Under the pieces are notes generated by a model. The model had not been told where the DNA came from, did no database searches, and saw only the letters and a program-made list of their open reading frames with translations. This document shows positions 54,306 through 64,000 of a stretch of DNA of 64,000 nt, piece after piece (the first letter of the stretch is position 1; every line of letters starts with the position of its first letter). Both the position numbers and the translations under genes were made by a program. The stretch spans positions 4,588,001 to 4,652,000 of the forward strand of contig NZ_JAVIWI010000001.1 of NCBI RefSeq assembly GCF_034314085.1, written 5' to 3'. The DNA is from Undibacterium sp. 5I1 (lineage in GTDB: Bacteria > Pseudomonadota > Gammaproteobacteria > Burkholderiales > Burkholderiaceae_D).

Positions 54306-55588
54306 TGGCCGATCTCAGCATTAATTTCGCCGGTATTAAATCTCCCAACCCATTTTGGCTCGCATCTGCGCCACCTACTGACAAAGCATATAACGTGATC
54401 CGTGCTTTTGAAGCAGGTTGGGGCGGAGTCGTCTGGAAAACTTTGGGTGAAGATCCGGCGCCAGTGAATGTCTCCTCACGTTATTCCGCCCACTTTGGTA
54501 AAAATCGCGAAGTCATTGGCTTCAATAATATTGAACTGATTACTGATCGTAGTCTGGACATCAACCTGCGTGAAATTACCCAAGTCAAAAAAGACTGGCC
54601 GGATCGCGCAATGATTGTTTCCATGATGTATCCATGCGAAGAGGCGATCTGGAAAGCAGTTTTGCCATTAGTCGAGGCGACTGGTGCCGATGCAATTGAA
54701 CTCAATTTTGGCTGTCCACATGGCATGCCAGAACGCGGCATGGGCGCTGCCGTCGGTCAAGTACCGGAGTATGTCGAAATGGTCACGCGCTGGTGCAAGC
54801 AATATTGTTCTTTGCCTGTTATCGTCAAGCTCACCCCGAATATCACTGATGTCCGCATGCCTGCGCGCGCTGCACACAACGGTGGTGCCGATGCTGTGTC
54901 TTTGATCAATACGATCAATTCCATTACTTCAATTGATCTGGACAATATGGTGGCACGTCCGATTGTGGGTGGTAAAAGTACACACGGCGGTTACTGTGGA
55001 TCAGCTGTCAAACCAATTGCACTCAATATGGTCGCAGAAATCGCACGTGATCCTGCTACTCAGGGTTTGCCGATTTCTGGTATCGGCGGCATCGGTAACT
55101 GGCGTGATGCGGCAGAATTTATAGCCCTCGGCGCTGGTTCTGTACAAGTCTGTACTGCCGCAATGCTGCATGGCTTTCGTATTGTTGAAGACATGAAAGA
55201 TGGCCTGTCTCGCTGGATGGATGAAAAAGGTTATGCCACGATAGAAGATTTTCGCGGTAAAGCTGTTGCCAATACGACGGATTGGAAATATCTGAACATG
55301 AACTTCAAGAGCATTGCTCAGATCGACCAGGATAGTTGTATCCAATGCGGTCGCTGTTATATCGCTTGCGAAGACACTTCACATCAATCCATTTCACAAC
55401 TGATTGCAGACAACGGACAGCGTAAATACGAAGTCATCAAAGACGAGTGTGTTGGCTGTAACTTATGTCAGATTACTTGCCCCGTTGAGAATTGCATTAC
55501 GATGGTCGCGGAAGAGACAGGCAAACCCTATATGAACTGGATGCAGGACCCGCGCAATCCTAGAGCGGAGAATCTGGTCAAGGCATAA
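54305..55588 (+). CDS. preA: NAD(P)-dependent dihydropyrimidine dehydrogenase, PreA subunit
   Basis: Catalytic FMN subunit reducing uracil and thymine to their 5,6-dihydro forms. The dihydroorotate-dehydrogenase-like barrel shows ELNFGCPHGMPERGMGAAVG, KLTPNITD and GIGGIGNWRDAAEFIALGA; two [4Fe-4S] clusters close the protein (CIQCGRCYIAC and CVGCNLCQITCPVENC). 427 aa. Starts on the preT stop (TAATG). Confidence 0.96.
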   Translation: MADLSINFAGIKSPNPFWLASAPPTDKAYNVIRAFEAGWGGVVWKTLGEDPAPVNVSSRYSAHFGKNREVIGFNNIELITDRSLDINLREITQVKKDWPDRAMIVSMMYPCEEAIWKAVLPLVEATGADAIELNFGCPHGMPERGMGAAVGQVPEYVEMVTRWCKQYCSLPVIVKLTPNITDVRMPARAAHNGGADAVSLINTINSITSIDLDNMVARPIVGGKSTHGGYCGSAVKPIALNMVAEIARDPATQGLPISGIGGIGNWRDAAEFIALGAGSVQVCTAAMLHGFRIVEDMKDGLSRWMDEKGYATIEDFRGKAVANTTDWKYLNMNFKSIAQIDQDSCIQCGRCYIACEDTSHQSISQLIADNGQRKYEVIKDECVGCNLCQITCPVENCITMVAEETGKPYMNWMQDPRNPRAENLVKA

Positions 55589-55620
55589 ATCAAGCTGTTC
55601 TCACTTATTGATTTTAAATA

Positions 55621-55672
55621 TAGCTCTTAGATGTAGCTCTTAGATACAGCTTTTTAATACAGCGTTTAAATA
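55621..55672. repeat. four imperfect 13-bp tandem repeats
   Basis: Units at 55621, 55634, 55647 and 55660 read TAGCTCTTAGATG, TAGCTCTTAGATA, CAGCTTTTTAATA and CAGCGTTTAAATA. They lie between preA and the terminator before the permease gene. Confidence 0.8.
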
Positions 55673-55689
55673 CACAGGTCTTAACATAT

Positions 55690-55720
55690 GGATTGCGCTC
55701 TTTAAAGGCGCAATCCTTTT
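55690..55720 (+). terminator. intrinsic terminator after preA
   Basis: GGATTGCGC (55690-55698) pairs perfectly with GCGCAATCC (55708-55716), followed by TTTT. It would partly or fully end the preT-preA transcript, so the permease gene may have its own promoter or be expressed by read-through. Confidence 0.75.
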
Positions 55721-55775
55721 GCATTAACAGGCATCCTCAAGATTTTAAGTAAGTCCAACTGAAGGAGAGGTAAAC

Positions 55776-58713
<2,938 letters not shown>

Positions 58714-58771
58714 TGGTCATCATTTGCGTCTGGTAGCAGGTACATCAATAGATTAAAAAAAGGACAAAACA

Positions 58772-60034
58772 ATGGGTGCAGATATCACTAGCGTAAGAAT
58801 CAACGGCGACCGTCTATGGAAATCCTTAATGGAACTGGCGCAAATCGGCGCAACCCCTAAAGGTGGCGTCAAACGTCTGGCATTGACCGATCTTGATAAG
58901 CAAGGCCGCGATTTAGTGACAGGCTGGGCGAAGCAAGCTGGTATGTCGGTCACCATCGACAAAATCGGCAATGTCTTTATGCGCCGGGATGGCACTAATA
59001 ATAGCTTGCCACCGATTGTATCCGGCAGTCATATCGATACCCAGCCAACCGGCGGTAAGTTTGATGGCAATTATGGCGTGCTAGCAGCGCTAGAAGTTGT
59101 ACGCACGCTCAACGACAATAATATCAAGACCGAGGCACCGATTGAAGTTGCGTTCTGGACGAACGAAGAAGGTTCTCGCTTCGTTCCCGTGATGATGGGC
59201 TCAGGTGTTTTTTGTGGTGCATTTACTCTCGAGCATGCGTTTGCGGCAAAAGATGTAGATGGAAAAACGGTGAGGGATGAGCTGGAGCGCATCGGTTATC
59301 TCGGTACGCAAACTCCCGGTGATCATCCGATTGGCGCCTATTTCGAAACCCACATCGAACAAGGTCCTGTACTAGAGGATGCCGACAAAGTAATCGGCGT
59401 TGTACCAGCTGTCATGGGCTTATCCTGGTACGACTGCGTTGTCACAGGGATGGAAGCGCATGCGGGCCCAACCCCCATGCATCTGCGTAAGGATGCTCTG
59501 CAAATCGCAACAAAAATTATGCAAGAGGTAGTCAATATTGGTAACCGCTATCCGCCATATGGACGCGGCACTGTCGGTATGGTGCAAGTATTCCCGAACA
59601 GTCGTAACGTCATTCCAGGCGAGGTCAAATTCAGTATTGATTTACGCAATGTGAACGATGAATTGCTCAACACCATGCATCAGGAAATTCTGGCGTTTGT
59701 CGATAAAACGGCGAGTGACAGTGGTTTGAAAATCAGTATCGAACGCGTCTCCTACTACCCGCCTTGTCCTTTCCATCCGGATTGCGTTGATGCGGTGCGC
59801 AGCGCAACCGCCAAGCTGGGTTATTCCACCATGGACGTGGTATCCGGTGCGGGACATGATGCAATTTACACGGCTCGCCTGGCACCGTCTGGGATGATTT
59901 TTGTACCCTGTAAGGATGGGATTAGTCATAACGAAATTGAGGACGCTAAATCGGAGCATCTGGAGGCGGGTTGTAATGTGTTGTTGCTGGCGATGTTAGA
60001 GCGGGCAAAAATCGTAGCCGATGTGTCGACTTAA
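58772..60034 (+). CDS. Zn-dependent N-carbamoyl amidase (beta-ureidopropionase type, M20 family)
   Basis: Hydrolyses N-carbamoyl-beta-alanine (or N-carbamoyl-beta-aminoisobutyrate) to the beta-amino acid, CO2 and NH3. Metal-binding blocks of the hydantoinase/carbamoylase family: SGSHIDTQPTGGKFDGNYGV, FWTNEEGSRF, THIEQGPVLE, GMEAHAGPTPMHLRKDAL and GAGHDAIYTAR, plus the final CKDGISHNEIE. 420 aa. AAAAGGAC lies before the ATG. The strict substrate is inferred from its place after dihydropyrimidinase; relatives act on N-carbamoyl-L-amino acids. Confidence 0.92.
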   Translation: MGADITSVRINGDRLWKSLMELAQIGATPKGGVKRLALTDLDKQGRDLVTGWAKQAGMSVTIDKIGNVFMRRDGTNNSLPPIVSGSHIDTQPTGGKFDGNYGVLAALEVVRTLNDNNIKTEAPIEVAFWTNEEGSRFVPVMMGSGVFCGAFTLEHAFAAKDVDGKTVRDELERIGYLGTQTPGDHPIGAYFETHIEQGPVLEDADKVIGVVPAVMGLSWYDCVVTGMEAHAGPTPMHLRKDALQIATKIMQEVVNIGNRYPPYGRGTVGMVQVFPNSRNVIPGEVKFSIDLRNVNDELLNTMHQEILAFVDKTASDSGLKISIERVSYYPPCPFHPDCVDAVRSATAKLGYSTMDVVSGAGHDAIYTARLAPSGMIFVPCKDGISHNEIEDAKSEHLEAGCNVLLLAMLERAKIVADVST

Positions 60035-60249
60035 AAGTTCGGTAGGGCTAGTACATTACTAGTACGAGTTTTTACTTTCTTTCCCGCATTCGGAAGAGGA
60101 TTGGGTCGAGGGTATCCGCATATCGAAATATCTGAGCCTAATATTGCTTTGTTGTTGACTTTGATCTTAAACCTCTTTGGACGCTGCAATTTGTATATGA
60201 CAGAAAAATGGATAAGAAAGCTTCTTTATTTGAGGTGTAGCAGGGATTT

Positions 60250-60299
60250 CGAGATGTATGCATCTCGCCTGCGTAACGGCATCCGCTTGTAAGCGGATG
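60250..60299. repeat. two adjacent perfect hairpins
   Basis: CGAGATG-TATG-CATCTCG at 60250-60267 and CATCCGCTT-GT-AAGCGGATG at 60280-60299. They stand at the left border of the structured repeat region. The preceding 215 nt after the amidase gene hold no recognisable gene. Confidence 0.7.
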
Positions 60300-60317
60300 T
60301 TCCTTAGCCAGTTTCGA

Positions 60318-60735
60318 AGTTTTCCCATTTTTTGTCATGCACAAATTGTGCTGAAGCGTAGCGTAAGCACCCGAAGGGCAAGTCTGCGGTTGCTTTTTTT
60401 CCCTTACATTTTCTTTGGCGAAGCAAAGAAACCTAAGTGGCTGCCGGGTCACTCCCGGCTAGTATCCACGGAGTTTAGGCAAGTCAATTCGGATACTTTT
60501 TCATTATTAGCGTTTGTTATTTTGATGTTGCAGGCCGGTGGTAGATCGGCGACTCCCCTCTTTCTTTGCTTCGCCAAAGAAAGAGGTCAAAGAAAGGCGA
60601 CCGCGAAGTCACCGCACGTTCGGGGATCCCGTTTGTGCAGGATGAAAAATGGGAAATGTCCGAAACTCGCCTGCGGCTCAAACAACAGATACTTCTTTTT
60701 CCATTTTTTATCCCGCACAAACGGCAGTGCCAAAG
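60318..60735 (+). repeat. structured intergenic repeat, copy 1 (with nested inverted repeats)
   Basis: The core (about 60409-60620) has 22-bp perfect inverted arms at 60410-60431 and 60561-60582 with core CTTTGCTTCGCCAAAG, plus the hairpin GCCGGGTCACTCCCGGC. Outside it an imperfect pair of about 35 bp (near 60320-60356 and 60630-60668, shared TTTCCCATTTTT and TGCACAAA) makes a second, nested palindrome. Short frames across this region are by-products of the repeat. A second copy lies at the right edge. Confidence 0.85.
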
Positions 60736-60883
60736 CGGAATTCTAAAGTCAAAACCAAAACTAAAACTTACCTTATCACGCGCTGTTCCTTTATATTTAA
60801 AGATGCCATCAAATGTAAATAAATCATGTTTACATCGCTATCATTGTATTATTGCAATCCCTATTTATTACGAGTAAACCACA

Positions 60884-63697
60884 ATGATCAAGTTGATGGG
60901 ACGCACAGTCGCCAGTGTATTTTTTCTCACTCTCTCCTGGTCAGCACATGCCACGATTAATCTGACTGATCCAATTCCGGTAGGGCCACAAGTTAAAGTA
61001 GGCAAACTCCCTAATGGACTGACTTACTACATCCAAAAAAATGCTAAGCCTGAAAAACGAGTTGAATTACGTTTAGTCGTTAAAGCAGGTTCGATTCTGG
61101 AAGACGATGATCAACAAGGGCTCGCCCATTTTACCGAGCATATGGCATTTAACGGTTCACGCCATTTTAAAAAGCATGAATTGATTTCCTACTTGCAGTC
61201 TATTGGCGTGAAATTTGGCGCTGATCTGAATGCCTATACCAGCTTTGATGAAACCGTCTATATCCTGCAAATTCCAACCGATAAAAAAGAAAACTTAGAG
61301 ACTGGATTCCAGGTCTTAGAGGATTGGGCGCAAGGCGTGCAGATGAATGACGCTGATATAGATAAAGAGCGCGATATTATCCTGGAAGAAGCGCGCTTAG
61401 GGAAAGGCGCTAACGACCGCATGAACAAGGTATTGTTGCCCGGGATTTTTAACGGATCAAAATATGCAGATCGCTTGCCCATCGGCAAAGAAGACATTAT
61501 AAAAAACTTTAAGTACGATGCGGTCAAGCGATTTTATGCTGATTGGTATCGTCCTGATTTGATGGCGGTAGTTGTGGTCGGTGATATAGAGCCAGAGCAG
61601 GCAGAGAAAATGGTGCTAGCACATTTCGCACAACTGAAAAATCCTGCCAAAGAACGCCCGCGCGATTACGCCAAGATTCCGGATCGGGCAGAATCCAAAG
61701 CCTTGGTCATTACTGATAAAGAGGCGACTAGCAATATCGTGCTAATACGTTATCCAGTTCGCGTTGCTAGGCCTAACGTGATAATTTCTGATTATCGCCA
61801 GAGCATGATCAAAAGATTAGCAGCATCAATGCTCGGTCAACGTATGCAAGAATTGACTCAGCAAGCAACGCCGCCATTTTTAGGCGCGTCCAGCTCGATG
61901 GGGCAATTAGTCCATGGTTACGAATCATTCTCTTCTGTTGCCGCTCTTGGAAGTGGCGGAGTTGAGCCAGCGATCAATGCAGTAGTACAAGAAAATGAAC
62001 GCGCTCGTCAATTTGGTTTCAGCGCTGATGAGTTAGATCGTGCCAAAAAAACGCAACTTCGTAATTTAGAAAATAGCTATAACGAGCGCGATAAATCTAA
62101 TTCCGGCATGTATGCAGCAGAGTACATCCGTAATTTTTTAGATCAAGAAACTATCCCGGGAATCGTTAACGAATATGCCTACAATACAGAATTGATGCCA
62201 GGGATTACCCTGTCTGAGGTAAATATGTACGTCAGCAAATCCATACCAGCAGCAACCCAAAAACTGGTGGCCTATATGGGTTCCAGCAAAACAGATGTGC
62301 CGGCACCTTTAGAGTCGGCATTGCTGCAAATGGTGATCACAGCTGAGAAAATGCCTGTCGTTGCTAACGAGCAGAAAAAAGTCGCTTCAAATTTAATGGA
62401 GCGCCCACAAAAATCTGGCAGCATCATTTCTGAAAAATATAATAAGGAACTGGATTTAACCGAATTGACGCTGTCAAACGGTGTCAAAGTCGTTCTCAAA
62501 TCGACTGATTTTAAAAATGATCAGGTATTGATCAGTACCACACGTTTTGGTGGGCAATCCCTATATGAGAATAAAGATAATTTCAATGCCCGCTATGCCA
62601 GTAGCATAGTCTCAAGCATGGGTCTAAAGACTTTTTCATCTACCGATATTCCAAAAATTTTAGCTGGAAAATCGGCTAACTTACAAACCAGTAGTGGTTT
62701 TTATACTGAGGGTTTTAGCGGTTCTGCAGGCAGCGCGGATGTTGAAACTTTATTTCAACTGCTATCTTTGCGAATGACTAGCCCACGCAAAGACGAAGAG
62801 CTATTTAAGTCGTATATTAAAAAAGGACAGGATGCGACAAAAAATACGATGGCAAGTCCTGAATCTATATTCAACGATGCGCTGATCACGACGCTGTATA
62901 ACAATCACCCGCGCTCAGTTCGCTCCGCAAAGCCAGAAGATTTTAGTCAGATTGATCTGGATCGTAGCATGGCGATTTTTAACGACCGTTTTAGTAGCGC
63001 TAAAGGGCTGACTTTTATCATTGTAGGTAGTTTTGAGATCGATAAAATAAAACCGCTGATTACGGCTTATCTAGCAAATTTACCCACGTCCGAGATTGTC
63101 ACTACTTACAAAGATTTAGGGATGCATATTGTTACTGGCGTAGTAAAAAAAGAAGTGCGAGTTGGTACAGAGCAGAACAGCAGAGTCGTCCTTAATTTCT
63201 CTGGCGCTGCTACTTATTCTAAAGAAGAAAATATGCGTTTTCACGCCATGCTCGATGTACTGAATCTTCGTATTACGGATATTTTGCGTGAGAAATTGAC
63301 CTTGATCTACGGTGGAGGCATGGGTGGCTCTATCAATCGTATCCCTGATCAAAATTATCGTATCGGCGTCACTCTGCCATGCGGCCCAGAAAATGTGGAT
63401 AAAGTGATCGCTGCTATGTTTGCGGAAATACAGCAAATAAAAACGGACGGACCATTATTGGCGGATCTGAATAAAGTAAAACAGAACTGGCTTAAAGAAC
63501 GACAAATACAGATGCGTACGAATACTTATTGGCTTGGTAATCTACAAGACTCTATCTTGTATGGCACTGATATGGCAGAGATGTTAGGTTATGAGGCGCG
63601 CGTCAATGCAGTGACATTGGATGATATAAAACAAGCTGCTAACCGGTATTTTAATTTGAATAATTATGTACAGTTTGTGATGTATCCAGAGAAGTAA
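60884..63697 (+). CDS. M16-family zinc metallopeptidase (PqqL/insulinase type)
   Basis: Exported protease with two M16 halves. Signal peptide MGRTVASVFFLTLSWSAHA; the inverted zinc motif HFTEHMAFNGS near 82-86 and the downstream ERDIILEEARLG supply metal and catalytic residues. The second half (about 500-937) lacks an HxxEH and is the inactive partner, as usual. 937 aa is close to PqqL-type periplasmic proteases. The natural substrate is unknown. The gene stands alone between two direct copies of the structured repeat. Confidence 0.9.
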   Translation: MIKLMGRTVASVFFLTLSWSAHATINLTDPIPVGPQVKVGKLPNGLTYYIQKNAKPEKRVELRLVVKAGSILEDDDQQGLAHFTEHMAFNGSRHFKKHELISYLQSIGVKFGADLNAYTSFDETVYILQIPTDKKENLETGFQVLEDWAQGVQMNDADIDKERDIILEEARLGKGANDRMNKVLLPGIFNGSKYADRLPIGKEDIIKNFKYDAVKRFYADWYRPDLMAVVVVGDIEPEQAEKMVLAHFAQLKNPAKERPRDYAKIPDRAESKALVITDKEATSNIVLIRYPVRVARPNVIISDYRQSMIKRLAASMLGQRMQELTQQATPPFLGASSSMGQLVHGYESFSSVAALGSGGVEPAINAVVQENERARQFGFSADELDRAKKTQLRNLENSYNERDKSNSGMYAAEYIRNFLDQETIPGIVNEYAYNTELMPGITLSEVNMYVSKSIPAATQKLVAYMGSSKTDVPAPLESALLQMVITAEKMPVVANEQKKVASNLMERPQKSGSIISEKYNKELDLTELTLSNGVKVVLKSTDFKNDQVLISTTRFGGQSLYENKDNFNARYASSIVSSMGLKTFSSTDIPKILAGKSANLQTSSGFYTEGFSGSAGSADVETLFQLLSLRMTSPRKDEELFKSYIKKGQDATKNTMASPESIFNDALITTLYNNHPRSVRSAKPEDFSQIDLDRSMAIFNDRFSSAKGLTFIIVGSFEIDKIKPLITAYLANLPTSEIVTTYKDLGMHIVTGVVKKEVRVGTEQNSRVVLNFSGAATYSKEENMRFHAMLDVLNLRITDILREKLTLIYGGGMGGSINRIPDQNYRIGVTLPCGPENVDKVIAAMFAEIQQIKTDGPLLADLNKVKQNWLKERQIQMRTNTYWLGNLQDSILYGTDMAEMLGYEARVNAVTLDDIKQAANRYFNLNNYVQFVMYPEK

Positions 63698-63774
63698 TTT
63701 GTCTGCTATGTCACGCATAGAGATTGCTAGTCTTTGTCCTTTGCCGAACTCTAGTGAAAGATTGATTGCTGTTA

Positions 63775-64000
63775 CTTTTGTCTTTGGCGAAGCAAAGAAA
63801 AGTAAGTGGCTGCCGGGTCACTCCCGGCTGGTATCCACGGAGCTTATACAAGTCAATTCGTCTATTATCAGGTCGTAATTTTTGTGACTGACATTTGGTA
63901 TTTTGAGATTGCCGACCGGTGGTAGACCGGCGGCTACCCTCTTTCTTTGCTTCGCCAAAGAAAGAAGGCAAAGAAAGGCGACCGCGAAGTCACTGCCCCT
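63775..64000 (+). repeat. structured intergenic repeat, copy 2 (cut by right edge)
   Basis: Near-identical to copy 1 over its core: left arm TCTTTGGCGAAGCAAAGAAA at 63781-63800, the GCCGGGTCACTCCCGGC hairpin, the phrase GTATCCACGGAG, and the right arm at 63942-63963, followed by AGGCGACCGCGAAGTCAC. Same orientation as copy 1. The middle (about 63861-63910) differs from copy 1. No gene is recognised between the M16 gene and the edge. Confidence 0.85.

Noticed and set aside
60101..60877. Several short open frames in and around the structured repeat
   Set aside because: Their sequence follows the inverted repeat in all frames; similar frames appear at copy 2. No ribosome binding sites.
63711..63971. 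86-codon minus-strand frame at the right edge
   Set aside because: Lies wholly inside repeat copy 2 and reads the repeat arms (FGEAKKE-like), a known type of false gene call.

Overview
The window looks like a chromosomal segment of a betaproteobacterium, most likely Burkholderiales and probably Oxalobacteraceae. This is inferred from gene order (pilB-pilC-pilD-coaE-zapD-yacG; rplU-rpmA-obgE-proB; ypjD-PP0621-pilS-pilR-ampD-nrdA-nrdB) and moderate GC; no rRNA, tRNA, phage, insertion sequence or CRISPR was seen.

Layout. 0-4.5 kb: D-alanine catabolism (alanine racemase cut by the left edge, DadA) with an Rrf2-like and a TyrR-like sigma54 regulator. 4.5-10.1 kb (minus): yacG, zapD, coaE and the type IV pilus assembly genes pilD, pilC, pilB. 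10.3-20.8 kb: ispB, ribosomal L21/L27, obgE, proB, a CNP1-like protein, rppH, proS, a lytic transglycosylase and two tandem paralogous membrane-anchored proteins of unknown function. 21-23 kb: a SWIB-domain protein with a Lys/Ala tail, and ffh. 23-33.5 kb: an accessory block between ffh and ypjD, which are neighbours in many proteobacteria. It holds a LivK-like binding protein, a fluoride riboswitch with a CLC-F-type antiporter, a nitrate/sulfonate-type ABC transporter with a candidate sigma54 promoter, a DctB/DctD-like two-component system and a small ABM protein. 33.7-45.5 kb: ypjD, pilS/pilR, ampD, nrdAB with paired NrdR boxes, a histone-H1-like repeat protein and a YggT protein. 45.5-60 kb: a LacI regulator and a complete reductive pyrimidine degradation cluster (RutR-like and MocR regulators, beta-alanine transaminase, malonate-semialdehyde dehydrogenase, PreT/PreA, NCS1 permease, dihydropyrimidinase, beta-ureidopropionase-type amidase). 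60-64 kb: an M16 metalloprotease flanked by direct copies of a structured repeat.

How the genes work together. Uracil or thymine would enter by the NCS1 permease, be reduced by PreTA, opened by dihydropyrimidinase and hydrolysed to beta-alanine, CO2 and NH3; the transaminase and MmsA-type dehydrogenase then carry carbon to acyl-CoA. Two copies of the palindrome TTTACCA-N2-TGGTAAA, close to the E. coli RutR site, lie before the transaminase and before preT. The preT copy abuts a near-perfect sigma54 promoter, suggesting combined pyrimidine and nitrogen control.

Most unusual signals. (1) A four-copy, 85-87 bp intergenic element with two nested palindromes, which I cannot assign to a named family. 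(2) The fluoride riboswitch with mutually exclusive downstream hairpins. (3) The sigma54 promoter plus upstream palindrome in front of the ABC transporter, next to a sigma54 two-component system whose regulator carries GAFTSA instead of GAFTGA. (4) The long direct repeats around the M16 protease. (5) The tandem paralogs at 19.4-20.8 kb.
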